64,000 bases of DNA from G963662655 sp963665015 (GCA_963665015.2 CAXXSY010000003.1:744001-808000), one strand, 5' to 3'. Shown: positions 24,973-34,277, numbered from the stretch's first letter. Numbers and translations: made by a program. The notes: a model not told the origin generated them from the sequence alone.

Positions 24973-25716
24973 ATGACAGAACCAATCATCCGCGTCCGCG
25001 ATTTGATCGCGAAATACGAGGACAAGGTCATCCTCGACGGGATCGACGTCGATATCATGCCCGCGGAGATCACCGTCATTCTCGGTGGGAGCGGTTGCGG
25101 CAAAACAACCCTGCTCAAGAACATCCTGCGTCTCCACGAACCGGCCGCCGGAAGCGTCGAGATATTCGGCCAGAACGTCGTCGGGATGGAGGAAGGCGCG
25201 TTCGAGAAAATCCTGGCGAACATCGGTATGCTGTTCCAGAACGGCGCGCTACTCAATTCGCTTTCCATCTACGACAACATCAGCATTCCGCTCGAACAGC
25301 ATACGAACATCCCCGACATTCTCAAGGAGCGCATCATCCGAAGGAAGCTCGACCTGGTCAACCTGAGCCACGCCATCTACCTCAAACCCTCCGAACTCTC
25401 CGGCGGCATGAAGAAACGCGCCGCCCTCGCCCGTGCCATGGCGCTCGATCCCAAAATCCTCTTCTTCGACGAACCCTCCGCCGGACTCGATCCTCTCACC
25501 AGCGCCAACCTCGACGAGCTCATTCTCACCCTCAAGAAGCAGCTCAACATCACCATCGTCATCGTCACCCACGAACTCGCCAGCATCCACCGCATCGCCG
25601 ACAAGATTATCTTCCTCGAAGGCGGCAAGATGCTTTTCAATGGAACGCTTAAAGAAGCTAAACAAGCATCCATTCCCGCCATAGACACCTTCTTTGAGGT
25701 CGGTAAGTTCGAGTAG
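24973..25716 (+). CDS. mlaF: MlaF-type ABC transporter ATP-binding protein
   Basis: 247 residues from MTEPIIRVRDL; a GTG four codons earlier lies within the repeat arm and is less likely. Walker A GGSGCGKTT (38-46), signature LSGGMKKRAALARAM (from about 143), Walker B ILFFDEPSAGLDP (about 162-174) and the switch histidine in VIVTHELASI are all intact. It drives the MlaE permease and lipid movement through the MCE ring. It is the last gene of the operon; its ribosome-binding site comes from the inserted repeat, so expression may be set apart from the upstream genes. Confidence 0.94.
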   Translation: MTEPIIRVRDLIAKYEDKVILDGIDVDIMPAEITVILGGSGCGKTTLLKNILRLHEPAAGSVEIFGQNVVGMEEGAFEKILANIGMLFQNGALLNSLSIYDNISIPLEQHTNIPDILKERIIRRKLDLVNLSHAIYLKPSELSGGMKKRAALARAMALDPKILFFDEPSAGLDPLTSANLDELILTLKKQLNITIVIVTHELASIHRIADKIIFLEGGKMLFNGTLKEAKQASIPAIDTFFEVGKFE

Positions 25717-25804
25717 TTCCATCACAATTTAATTTATTTTGCCAGAATGCTTGACGGGATAAATGTTTTATTATGAAATCGGTGTCGATTACTCAGGAGG
25801 GAAT

Positions 25805-26902
25805 ATGCGTTTATGTATCGTGGTACTGATGATCCTGTTATGTCCTGTCCTCAACGCAGCCTGTGGATTTGGCGATTCATCTCCATTCATTCTTGATTAT
25901 GCCGGTGCATTCTTCAGTTGGATTACTCCTTCCGGCTGTGAAGCATGGCTATATAATCAGAATGTGACGTTAAACTGGAATACAACCGAATCAAATCCTG
26001 GAAATATCGATCTGCTCTGGAGCAGCAACGGTGGAATGTCGTGGTCCTATATCGTACAGGATATCGCGGATACTGGAACCTATCAATGGACCGTACCGGA
26101 CGTAAACGCGGAAGAGGCTGTGCTCTGCGTCGAAATGACGGATTCTTATGGCAATACGAATCTGTGTTATTCTCCGTATTTTGTCATACTTGCAAGTCAT
26201 CCTTTCTCCGATTCACCGGTGTTTGCTATCGACCTGGAGCCTCCCGTCGTCGAGATAATATATCCTCTGGGTGATGAAGAAGTAGTGTATAACACTGTCA
26301 TGGAGATTGAATGGAACGCGAGCGATAACCACTTCATCAGTGAGCCGATATCAATCAGTTGGTCTGACGATAACGGCGATAGCTGGGAGTTGATCGAGAC
26401 GGGAATCGCAAACGCGCTTCTGTATTCCTGGCTCGTACCTCATCAAGAGACGGAAGCGGCGGAGATAAGGATTCGGGCAATCGATTCTTTCGGTAATCAA
26501 TCCGAGGATATTTCCGGTTGTTTTGCCATCGTCGGCGGCAGCATCGCTTGTCCTCAGAACGTAACCTGCACGGCGGTCAACTCCGACATCGTTCTATCAT
26601 GGGATCCTGTAACTCAGATGGAAAGTGGGGATCCCGTAACTGTGGACGGGTATTTTGTCATGATGAGCAATGAGGTGACGGATGAGTTTGTGTTCCTTGA
26701 TTTCACCACATCGACAACCTATACGCATCATAACGTGGCAGGTAACCAGGATTGCAAATTCTACCATATCGTCGCGTATATAGAAGATACCCCATTGATT
26801 GGTGGTGTCCATTCGTGGAAAGACACGGATGCGAAGAAGAATACGATTGAAAGCTTCAGGAAGCAAGTCACGAGAAAAAAAGGGCAAGGGGCCAAGGAGT
26901 AA
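25805..26902 (+). CDS. secreted protein with Ig-like / fibronectin-type modules
   Basis: 365 residues from MRLCIVVLMILLC, with AGGAGGG 4 bases upstream. A signal peptide is followed by two modules of the Ser-Thr-rich/Ig-like kind: residues about 40-130 (VTLNWNTTESNPGNIDLLWS, WTVPDVNAEEAVLCVEMTDS) and about 145-245 (VEIIYPLGDEEVVYNTVMEI, SWLVPHQETEAAEIRIRAID), then a fibronectin-like segment (CTAVNSDIVLSWDPVTQ). Each module carries a W-x-x-DNG-D-W beta hairpin. It ends three bases before the formylglycine-generating-enzyme-like gene, so the two are probably co-expressed. No enzymatic motif is seen; a surface adhesion or scaffolding role is a guess. Confidence 0.65.
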   Translation: MRLCIVVLMILLCPVLNAACGFGDSSPFILDYAGAFFSWITPSGCEAWLYNQNVTLNWNTTESNPGNIDLLWSSNGGMSWSYIVQDIADTGTYQWTVPDVNAEEAVLCVEMTDSYGNTNLCYSPYFVILASHPFSDSPVFAIDLEPPVVEIIYPLGDEEVVYNTVMEIEWNASDNHFISEPISISWSDDNGDSWELIETGIANALLYSWLVPHQETEAAEIRIRAIDSFGNQSEDISGCFAIVGGSIACPQNVTCTAVNSDIVLSWDPVTQMESGDPVTVDGYFVMMSNEVTDEFVFLDFTTSTTYTHHNVAGNQDCKFYHIVAYIEDTPLIGGVHSWKDTDAKKNTIESFRKQVTRKKGQGAKE

Positions 26903-26905
26903 AAT

Positions 26906-28189
26906 ATGAAAAGGATATGGGTATTTCTGTTAATCATTGGAATCATGATCCCGATATACGCGAAGACAAACCGCCAGTTGATAAATGATGGGCACGTATC
27001 GACAGACCGTCCCAACGATTCACCGATTGTTTCGAATGTGACTGCCTCGCAAAGGACCGACGGTTCCGGAATGATCGATATTTATTACGATCTCGAAGAC
27101 GATTTTTCCGTACTTCTGACCGTTGAACTCCTTCTGTCTGAAGACGGAGGACAAAACTTCACGTACTTGCCGGATATCGAGAATCTCGCCGGAGATATCG
27201 GGGAAGATGTCCCGACGGGTTTGAACAGGCACATCGTATGGGATGCATTGTCGGAAGGAGTTTCATTCGATGGAGACAACTTCGTAGTCAGGGTCTTGGC
27301 AGAAGATAGTTTTATTCCTCCCGAAACAGCGAGTTTTGCATATATACAGGGAGGAGTTTTCCTGATGGGCGATACACACGAAGTTGGTAATGACGATGAG
27401 ATACCGGTGCATACGGTGCAAGTTTCCCCGTATTCAATCGCTCGCTACCCGGTCACAAATGAGGACATCATCGAAGTGTTCAGCTGGGCGGCACAGCAGG
27501 GATATGCAGGTTATTCATCAACAACCGGCACATTTATCAATATTATTGGAGATCAACAAACCCTTTTAAATCTCGCCTCCAATCGCTGTCCCATCGACTG
27601 GAATGGATCGGAATTGATTTTCACCGGCAGTTCATACGCAGGTTCGATCACATGTCCCTGCATCATGATAAGCTGGTATGGCGCTGTGGCATACTGCAAT
27701 TTCAAGAGTGCCATGGATGATATCGAGCCTTGTTATAACCTCACGAGCTGGGATTGTAACTGGGGGGCGACGGGCTATCGCCTGCCAACGGAAGCGGAAC
27801 ACGAATACGCTCAGCGGGGAGCCTCCATTGCACCGGATTACTTTTATTCCGGTAGTGATGACCTGAACTCTGTGGGATGGTTCGAAGGAAACTCGGGAAA
27901 CGGGACTCATCCCATCGGATTGAAAGAACCCAATCAGCTCAATTGCTACGACCTGACGGGAAACGTTTGGGAATGGTGCTGGGACAAATACAGTCCAACC
28001 TATTATCAGGAATGCCTCGATCAGGGAACCGTCGTCAATCCGCGTGGTCCGGTGACGGGTACGGAACGGGTATTCAGAGGAGGAAGCTGGTATTCGATTG
28101 CATTCCAGTGCCGTATATCGAACCGGGTCAACAAACTCCCGACCGAGACACTGGCCAATTGCGGATTTCGCTTAGTGAGAGGAACGTAA
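26906..28189 (+). CDS. formylglycine-generating-enzyme (FGE-sulfatase/SUMF1) domain protein, secreted
   Basis: 427 residues with AAGGAG upstream and a signal peptide (KRIWVFLLIIGIMIPIYA). Residues about 40-135 form a beta domain (IDIYYDLEDDFSVLLTVELL, GDNFVVRVLAED) seen before SUMF1 domains in this group. Residues about 140-427 are the FGE/SUMF1 fold: FLMGDTHEVGNDDEIPVHTV, YPVTNEDI, YRLPTEAEHEYAQRGA, LTGNVWEWCWDKY and VFRGGSWYS...CGFRLVRG. Cytoplasmic or secreted members either oxidise sulfatase cysteines or serve as binding scaffolds; no sulfatase gene lies in the window. Known active enzymes use a Cys pair, and whether the cysteines here are equivalent cannot be decided by eye. Confidence 0.85.
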   Translation: MKRIWVFLLIIGIMIPIYAKTNRQLINDGHVSTDRPNDSPIVSNVTASQRTDGSGMIDIYYDLEDDFSVLLTVELLLSEDGGQNFTYLPDIENLAGDIGEDVPTGLNRHIVWDALSEGVSFDGDNFVVRVLAEDSFIPPETASFAYIQGGVFLMGDTHEVGNDDEIPVHTVQVSPYSIARYPVTNEDIIEVFSWAAQQGYAGYSSTTGTFINIIGDQQTLLNLASNRCPIDWNGSELIFTGSSYAGSITCPCIMISWYGAVAYCNFKSAMDDIEPCYNLTSWDCNWGATGYRLPTEAEHEYAQRGASIAPDYFYSGSDDLNSVGWFEGNSGNGTHPIGLKEPNQLNCYDLTGNVWEWCWDKYSPTYYQECLDQGTVVNPRGPVTGTERVFRGGSWYSIAFQCRISNRVNKLPTETLANCGFRLVRGT

Positions 28190-28338
28190 ACCTTATTTCT
28201 CACGATTCCGAATATGCAAGGTTATCATGCTGAGGTTGGCCACGAGGTCGGCGTTTTCAGAATTTTGACAGCAAGCGTACGAAATATATGTTTGCCTCCC
28301 CAATGTGCAACATGGCAAAGATTAATTTCGGAAATAAC

Positions 28339-28367
28339 TTGACACACTAATTCTTATAGGTTTATAC
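28339..28367 (+). promoter_or_regulatory. sigma-70-type promoter for the FG-GAP/cohesin protein
   Basis: TTGACA at 28339-28344, 17-base spacer, TTATAC at 28362-28367. The start codon follows at 28392 with AGGAGG in between. Confidence 0.6.
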
Positions 28368-28391
28368 TTACTTGCAGAAATAGGAGGATGT

Positions 28392-30959
28392 ATGCGTGTA
28401 CGATGGATTTTGGTTCTCACACTGATCTGTTTCACTTCAACTGTCTTTGCACAAGAAGCGATATCTGAAATTACTGAATTCGATTATCCGGAAGATGAGT
28501 ACTTCAGCGGACAATTCAGTTTCTACAACCAGCACCTTCGTAACGAACGCGGCGCGGACATTAACGGCGACGGATACGATGACTATCTTCGAAGTATTCG
28601 CGATATCACGACCGGCTACTACCATATCGCAGCATATTGGGGTTGTGAAAATCCCTCGGGTATTCCAGACCAGACTTATTGCCATGAAGAATATGGGCTG
28701 ACATACGTACAGCCGAGTTGGTACGGTGATCTCAATGGCGATGGTCGAAACGATCTGCTGGTTACGTATCGTTCCGGGAACGACGTGACAGCCTTCATCA
28801 CGATCCAGAACGACGAATTCAGTATCGAACCCACATTGACTTTCGATGTGAATTATCCGGGCGGTAGCCGTATATGGAACGGTGGAAACGACTTCAACAA
28901 TGACGGATTTGACGATATCCTCATCATTGATTACGATTCCGGTGGAAATACCATGGGCAATGTCGATGTTATGTATGGCGGACAGAGCATGGACACGGAC
29001 GTCGATGTTCATTTCGAGGGAAGCGAAGACCTATATCCGGCTTTGGGTAGGTATGTCGCGACGGGCGATATCAACGGTGACGGAATTGTCGATCTGATCC
29101 TGACGCATAAGAGCGCCAGCAATCAACAGATATTCTTCAATATCTATCTCGGAGGCTCCGACTTCGACAATATATCGGAAATCACGTTTCACCCTGCCGA
29201 TATGGACGCCTTCCATTCATGCCTGATTGCCAATGGCGATTTGAACGACGACGGATGTGACGATATCGTTTACTCCATGTTGAACACCGTTTACGTCTAT
29301 TGGGGTGATTCGGATATCGATATGTCTTACTCGACATTCGAGATCGAGAACACGAATTCGTCGTCGCCGTATTCCTATTTCTTCTACTGCGATATCAACA
29401 ACGACGGATATGACGACCTCGGTTTGAGACGTTACTACGAAGATACGGTTGATTTCTACCTCGGAAACGCTTATGTTCCGGATGGCGTGTCATACTCTGT
29501 CGATGTGGCATATCATTGCGCTTGTGAAGGCATGGGACAAGACATCGGAGACATCAATGGCGACGGCGCGGACGACGTGTTGGTCACCAATGGCGGATCG
29601 CAGCATCACGCAACCGTTTATACGATCTTCCCCACTGTGGAGGAGTTGGTCGGAATATCGATCGACTCGGAAATCGCCGATTTTGGCGAAACGATCGAGG
29701 TGCCGATCCGTATTTCAATCCCGGAGGATATCAACCTCAATGCAATTGAACTGACTGTCGAAGGCTTTGAAGGTCTGGTCGATCAGATTGGGGTATCGTT
29801 CACCGGTTCGATGATCGAGGATCAGGACTGGCTTTGCGAGTGGAACAATATCGGCGGGAGCCTTCTCGTCGCCGCTGCGGGAACCAATGCCATCGAAGGC
29901 GATGGGTTTCTCGCGACAATGGTCGTTACGACGGCAACCCAGGCCGATCCGTATTTCATTCCGCTCGACATTACCGCGTGTACCTTCAATGATGGCAGCG
30001 TCAACGCTGACATTTCCGGTGGCGGAGTCATTGTCGGATTGACCACCGGCTACGGCGACATCGATATGAACGGCCTTGTTCAGGCTTGGGATTCGTCCCT
30101 GATTCTTCAATACCTCGTCGGTGAGGTAGAATTGACGCCAATCCAGCAGATTGTCGCGGACGCAAGCCTGGATAACACCGTTTCAGCGCTCGACGCGTCG
30201 TTGATCCTTCAATATCTCGTCGGCATCATCGACGAACTGCCGTACCCGGTCGATCCGGACGATTTCCCGGGTCGAGGCGATGTTGAGGGCTCGGTTATCA
30301 ACAACTGGGGATATTTGGAGGCTACGGTTCCATTTCATTTCACGAACGTCGAGAATGTGGTCGGCTTTCAGATGAACTTCAGCTACGATCCGGAGATTCT
30401 TGAATTCCAGGATGCCGTACTGCCGGACGAAATTTCGCTTTCCGGTTTCTCGATCACTGCGGCGGATGGCGTGATCTCGATTGCCGGAACCAGTGCGGAT
30501 GCAATCAATATGGGCCAGATGGATATCGATCTGAAATTCCGTTGTGAACTCGTGTCGAACAACCCGACCAGTATCACATTGCAGTCCCTGCGCTGGAACG
30601 AAATGGACACCATTGTCGATGCCGCCGAATCGGAAATTCGCTTCACGCTGGATAGCCCGGTCGATCCCGACAATACTCCGTCAATGACCCAGCTCACGGG
30701 TTTATACCCGAATCCGTTCAATCCGCGTACCACGGTTTCTTTCGATCTGGTCACGACCCAAAAGGTGAGCCTTCAGGTATTCAATACCAAAGGTCAGTTG
30801 ATTCGCACACTCGTCGATGGGCAGATGCAACAGGGCAGTCACACGATCGAATGGAATGGGAAAGATTTTGCAGGTAAATCCGCAGCCAGCGGCATCTATC
30901 TCTTCAAGCTGAAAGCGGGAGCCTGTACGGAAATCGCCAAGGCATTGCTGTTGAAGTAA
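28392..30959 (+). CDS. secreted FG-GAP repeat, cohesin-like and dockerin protein with C-terminal sorting domain
   Basis: 855 residues; AGGAGG precedes the ATG and a signal peptide ends at VFAQ. Residues about 45-415 carry seven FG-GAP/VCBS calcium loops (DINGDGYDDYL, DLNGDGRNDLL, DFNNDGFDDIL, DINGDGIVDLI, DLNDDGCDDIV, DINNDGYDDLG, DINGDGADDVL), expected to form a beta-propeller. Then come a cohesin-like domain (about 420-545), a dockerin-like pair of DxNxxxxAxDxSLILQYLVG repeats (about 553-620), a second cohesin-like domain (630-755) and the C-terminal NPFNPRTTVSFDL...GQLIRTLV...SGIYLFKL...LLK domain (767-855). A surface protein held by calcium-dependent modules. Cohesin and dockerin in one chain is notable. 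Its terminator is at 30978. Confidence 0.85.
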   Translation: MRVRWILVLTLICFTSTVFAQEAISEITEFDYPEDEYFSGQFSFYNQHLRNERGADINGDGYDDYLRSIRDITTGYYHIAAYWGCENPSGIPDQTYCHEEYGLTYVQPSWYGDLNGDGRNDLLVTYRSGNDVTAFITIQNDEFSIEPTLTFDVNYPGGSRIWNGGNDFNNDGFDDILIIDYDSGGNTMGNVDVMYGGQSMDTDVDVHFEGSEDLYPALGRYVATGDINGDGIVDLILTHKSASNQQIFFNIYLGGSDFDNISEITFHPADMDAFHSCLIANGDLNDDGCDDIVYSMLNTVYVYWGDSDIDMSYSTFEIENTNSSSPYSYFFYCDINNDGYDDLGLRRYYEDTVDFYLGNAYVPDGVSYSVDVAYHCACEGMGQDIGDINGDGADDVLVTNGGSQHHATVYTIFPTVEELVGISIDSEIADFGETIEVPIRISIPEDINLNAIELTVEGFEGLVDQIGVSFTGSMIEDQDWLCEWNNIGGSLLVAAAGTNAIEGDGFLATMVVTTATQADPYFIPLDITACTFNDGSVNADISGGGVIVGLTTGYGDIDMNGLVQAWDSSLILQYLVGEVELTPIQQIVADASLDNTVSALDASLILQYLVGIIDELPYPVDPDDFPGRGDVEGSVINNWGYLEATVPFHFTNVENVVGFQMNFSYDPEILEFQDAVLPDEISLSGFSITAADGVISIAGTSADAINMGQMDIDLKFRCELVSNNPTSITLQSLRWNEMDTIVDAAESEIRFTLDSPVDPDNTPSMTQLTGLYPNPFNPRTTVSFDLVTTQKVSLQVFNTKGQLIRTLVDGQMQQGSHTIEWNGKDFAGKSAASGIYLFKLKAGACTEIAKALLLK

Positions 30960-30977
30960 TTGTATAAAAATGCAATC

Positions 30978-31009
30978 GGGGCTGGATCAATGAATGGTTC
31001 AGCCCTTTC
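30978..31009. terminator. terminator between convergent genes
   Basis: GGGCTG (30979-30984) pairs with CAGCCC (31000-31005), followed by TTTCTTT; it overlaps the stop codon of the minus-strand methyltransferase and lies 20 bases past the plus-strand stop. Confidence 0.6.
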
Positions 31010-31772
31010 TTTCATAGAGCAGGAACAGCCAGAACGGTTTTTTCTTACCTAAATAACGATTCAGCAAGTTGCACGCCCGTGATACCGGATTTCCTTTCTG
31101 CTCATCAAAATCGGTGTTGCCGCAGGATGGGCATAGCACCAGCCCCTCCGGGTCCTTCCACTGATTGGCAATGTTTTGCTTGATCTTCAGAAGCAGCGGT
31201 TGGAAGTCGCGGCTGATCGGCCCGTGAACTCCCTGGCGGATCAATCGGAATTCGGGACCGATTCTGCGGCTGATAGCTTCCGGGGTAAACGAATGCAGGT
31301 GGCCGTAGATATGAAAGGTATTGCCGCACTTCGGGCAGCGAATCCAGCGTGCCTCCAGCAATTCACGATTGGGCACCGTGATGAAAACGTACTTCCGGGT
31401 GATTCGCGTGATCTCGTGAATCGTCCTTTCCAGGACATCGTCAGGCAGATGTTCCAGCATTTCGCTGGAGAAAACCATGTCCCAGGATCGATCCCTGACA
31501 GGTATCGAATCCGCTGAAGCCTGAAGTGTCTCCGCTTTCACCTGCTTCAATGCCTCGGCCGAGATATCAACGCCGCAGATGTGATATTGTTCGGCGAGTT
31601 CATTCGTGATTATACCGTTCCCGCAGCCGATATCGAGGATGCTCTCGACATCGTCCGGAATGTAGTCCCGCACATGATTGACTTTGTCCCGGATAATGCC
31701 GGATTTATCGTAATCCTGCCACATCTCGCTTGCATGGTATCGCTGTTCAAGCTTTTCCCGTTTGTTATCCAC
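30999..31772 (-). CDS. class I SAM-dependent methyltransferase with two CxxC zinc-like pairs
   Basis: 257 residues. The SAM-binding motif I is ILDIGCGNGIITNEL (about residues 40-54), with ICGVDIS as the acidic motif II and MVFSSEMLEHLPDD as motif IV of Methyltransf_11/23-type enzymes. The C-terminal third contains two CxxC pairs, RCPKCGNTF and LCPSCGNTDF, that could bind one zinc. Such enzymes often lie in glycan clusters and methylate sugars or lipids, but this gene stands alone, convergent with the secreted protein and upstream of nothing. The start is at a TTG/ATG ambiguity-free ATG preceded by GGAGGTTT. Substrate unknown. Confidence 0.82.
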   Translation of the reverse strand: MDNKREKLEQRYHASEMWQDYDKSGIIRDKVNHVRDYIPDDVESILDIGCGNGIITNELAEQYHICGVDISAEALKQVKAETLQASADSIPVRDRSWDMVFSSEMLEHLPDDVLERTIHEITRITRKYVFITVPNRELLEARWIRCPKCGNTFHIYGHLHSFTPEAISRRIGPEFRLIRQGVHGPISRDFQPLLLKIKQNIANQWKDPEGLVLCPSCGNTDFDEQKGNPVSRACNLLNRYLGKKKPFWLFLLYERKG

Positions 31773-31830
31773 AGAAACCTCCGTACAGTATCAAAACGTC
31801 ATATATAATATCGATCTGTCAAGTTGCATG

Positions 31831-32964
31831 TTACCCCACCCTCTTTCGGAAGCTCACGATGCTAAGACTGAAGATGACGATGCCATAGACCGTCATGGGG
31901 ATCACCTCGTCCAGCAGAAACGGTAGTGTCGCGCCTTTGGCGGTGATCTCGCGCATGATCACGATAAAGTATTTCATGGGGTTGAGCCAGGTGATCTGCT
32001 TGATGATCCAGGGCATGTTCTTGATCGGGATAAACAACCCGCTTAGCAGGATCATGAAAACCAGGAAGAACCACGAGAAAAACATCGCCTGCTGTTGCGA
32101 GGAGGTCATGGTCGAAATCAGCACGCCCAGCCCCAGCGTCGTGAAGAGAAACAGCAGCGCCAGTCCGGCCAGCAGGAAATAGCTGCCTTGCACGTGAATC
32201 CCGAATATCAACTGCGAGATGAAGAGCGACAGGAAGAGCTCGAAGAAGGTTAGCACCAGAAACGGCAGCAGTTTTCCGATGAGGAGTTGCCATTTTTTGA
32301 TCGGCGTGACCATGAGCTGCTCGAGCGTACCGATCTCCTTTTCCCGGACCAGTCCCATCGCACTCATCATCATCGAGACCAGGGTGATCATGATCACCAC
32401 GATGCCCGGCACCATGAACTGCGACGCCTCGAGGTTCTCGTTGAACCACATCCCGCTTTCGAATCCCACCGGAGCCTTGAATCGCTTCATCCCTTCGATG
32501 CCCTGACGCATGATGTAGCGCGTCGAGTATTCCATGCCCCAGTCGGTCAGAATGTCGCGCAGATAGCCACCCGCCACGCCTGCGGTGTTGCCGTCGATCC
32601 CGTCGATGACTACCGCGATGCGCGGTTTGCGCCCGGCGAGAAGATCGGCTTCGAAGTCGGGCGGAATCAGGATGCCGAGTTGCGCTTTCCAGCTCTCGAT
32701 CGCCTGGTCGATCTCCTCGTAACCGCGCATCTCGCCCATTGGTTTGAAGCTGTCGGTGTGCAGCATCTCCTCGATCAGGGCTCGACTGGTGGGAGAGTGG
32801 TCGAGATCGGCGATCAGCAGCTTTACGTCTTTCACTTCGTTGGTGATGGCGAATCCGAGGATCATCATCTGGATAATCGGCACGAAGAACAGGATCGCGA
32901 TCATCTCGCGCGTGCGAAACACCTGCTTGAATTCTTTGCGTATCAGTTGAAGTATCGGTTGCAT
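31831..32964 (-). CDS. ABC-2 type permease (YbhR-like), second permease of exporter
   Basis: 377 residues. The layout is that of ABC-2 transporters of the YbhR/YbhS/YhhJ group: one N-terminal span (IAILFFVPIIQMMILGFAI), a long periplasmic domain (residues about 45-175) and five C-terminal spans containing REKEIGTLEQLMVTPIKKWQ, the coupling-helix region. The final spans include LSGLFIPIKNMPWIIKQ. It follows the paired permease after one base. With the two ATPases, MFP lipoprotein and TolC-like protein upstream it completes a tripartite exporter of drug, cation or lipid type. Last gene of the operon. Confidence 0.9.
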   Translation of the reverse strand: MQPILQLIRKEFKQVFRTREMIAILFFVPIIQMMILGFAITNEVKDVKLLIADLDHSPTSRALIEEMLHTDSFKPMGEMRGYEEIDQAIESWKAQLGILIPPDFEADLLAGRKPRIAVVIDGIDGNTAGVAGGYLRDILTDWGMEYSTRYIMRQGIEGMKRFKAPVGFESGMWFNENLEASQFMVPGIVVIMITLVSMMMSAMGLVREKEIGTLEQLMVTPIKKWQLLIGKLLPFLVLTFFELFLSLFISQLIFGIHVQGSYFLLAGLALLFLFTTLGLGVLISTMTSSQQQAMFFSWFFLVFMILLSGLFIPIKNMPWIIKQITWLNPMKYFIVIMREITAKGATLPFLLDEVIPMTVYGIVIFSLSIVSFRKRVG

Positions 32965-32965
32965 A

Positions 32966-34081
32966 TCATCCTCTGTTTTCGGCGAGTTTCCGGAAATTGC
33001 GCCATGACGCCGCCAGCAGTAAAATGGTGAATCCGGTCAGAACCAGCACCGGCTCTATCAGATATTCGATCGTGTTGCCCTTGAGCATGATACCGCGGAT
33101 GATGATCAGGAAATACCGCGCCGGAATGATCCGTGAGATGTATTGCAGGAAGACTGGCATGGACGCGATGGGGAAGATGAACCCGGACAGGAGGATCGTC
33201 GGCATCAGCGTCATCATGATCGACGCCATCATAGCGATTTGCTGCGACGGCGCGATGGTGGATATCAACAGCCCCAGACTCAGCGCCACCAGAATGTAGA
33301 GCAGTGACAGACCCAGCAGCAGGAGCGGACTGCCGAGAAACGCAACGTGAAACAGCACGATCCCGATGCCCAGGATGATCGTTCCGATCACCACTGCCAG
33401 CACGATGTAGGGTGAAAGCTTCCCGAGGATGATTTCGAGGGGACGAACCGGCGAGATGAGGAGCTGCTCCATGGTGCCGGTCTCGATCTCGCGCGTGATG
33501 GTGATGCTGGTAAGAAGCGCCGAGATCATGATGAGTATCAACGCGATCAGACCGGGTACGTAGAAGTAGTTGCTCTCCATCGACGGGTTGAAGCGCGGTT
33601 GAAGGCTGAATTCGACCGGCTGCTCGATCCCGCGCTTCTCGTTGAACGCCTGGATCACACGCCGACAGTAGTCGCGCATGAGGTTGGCGGCGTTCGGGTC
33701 GGAGGCGTCGATGATGAGCTGTACGTTCGCCGCCTGATTGCGCTGAAGCTTTTTCCCGAAGTCCTCCTTGATGATCAACGCGATATCGGCGTCGCGCGAT
33801 TTGAAGAGGTTCATCACCTCGTCCGGCGAACCGTTCTCGTACCGAATCTTGAAGAGGTCGCTACCCCGGAAGCCTTGCATGAAGTTCCACGATTCCTCGC
33901 TCCTGCTGAAATCATAGACGCTGATGCGAATGCTCTTGATCTCCATGTCCAGTGCGTACCCGAACATGACCAGTTGCAGGATCGGCATCAGGATGATGAT
34001 CATCAGGCTGCGCGGATCGTGCAGAATGTGAAGCCACTCCTTCTTCGAAAGCGCGATGACGCGTGCGATGCTGCCTTTCAT
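32966..34081 (-). CDS. ABC-2 type permease (YbhS-like), first permease of exporter
   Basis: 371 residues, same plan as its neighbour: N-terminal span (LMIIILMPILQLVMFGYALD), extracytoplasmic domain of about 130 residues, then five spans with the conserved REIETGTMEQLLISPVRPLE coupling segment and LSGFIFPIASMPVFLQYISR. The pair would form the heterodimeric membrane channel. A gap of about 155 bp (34082-34237) filled with family C and family A/B repeats separates it from the ATPase gene, the only substantial break in this operon. The ATG is supported by AAAGGAGCGACA upstream. Confidence 0.9.
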   Translation of the reverse strand: MKGSIARVIALSKKEWLHILHDPRSLMIIILMPILQLVMFGYALDMEIKSIRISVYDFSRSEESWNFMQGFRGSDLFKIRYENGSPDEVMNLFKSRDADIALIIKEDFGKKLQRNQAANVQLIIDASDPNAANLMRDYCRRVIQAFNEKRGIEQPVEFSLQPRFNPSMESNYFYVPGLIALILIMISALLTSITITREIETGTMEQLLISPVRPLEIILGKLSPYIVLAVVIGTIILGIGIVLFHVAFLGSPLLLLGLSLLYILVALSLGLLISTIAPSQQIAMMASIMMTLMPTILLSGFIFPIASMPVFLQYISRIIPARYFLIIIRGIMLKGNTIEYLIEPVLVLTGFTILLLAASWRNFRKLAENRG

Positions 34082-34100
34082 TGTCGCTCCTTTGCCCTAA

Positions 34101-34133
34101 CCCTCTCCCGCCCCGGTATATCGGGAGGCGAGG
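34101..34133. repeat. intergenic palindromic repeat, family C
   Basis: CCCTCTCCCGCCCCGGTATATCGGGAGGCGAGGG region: CCCTC/GAGGG and CTCCCG/CGGGAG arms around a CCGGTATAT core. It sits between the exporter ATPase and permease genes. Confidence 0.6.
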
Positions 34134-34171
34134 GAATTATAAGGATGCTCGCCCGGAGGTCGAGCGCTACA

Positions 34172-34277
34172 GGAAATCAACTTCCGAATGTCCCGCAGGG
34201 TCTTCCGAATGTTGATTTCCTTGTCGCCGACCAACATTCAGATGACCTCACTTCGCTCGGACAATCGGAAGTTGGTC
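34172..34277. repeat. two dispersed palindromic repeat units (family A/B), one overlapping the ATPase 3' end
   Basis: Unit 1 (34172-34220) has perfect 10-bp ends GGAAATCAAC / GTTGATTTCC around TTCCGAATGT...TCTTCCGAATG with a CCCGCAGGG core. Unit 2 (34229-34277) is inverted, with ends GACCAAC / GTTGGTC and the core CCGAGCGAAGTGAGG on the minus strand. Unit 2 encodes the last dozen residues of the ATPase gene that ends at 34238. Related units lie at 47538-47748 and 54405-54539. Confidence 0.75.

Noticed and set aside
28392..30959. Calling the C-terminal tails type IX secretion signals outright
   Set aside because: No type IX component gene lies in the window, and related FlgD-like tails occur in phyla where the route is unproven; only a neutral name was used.
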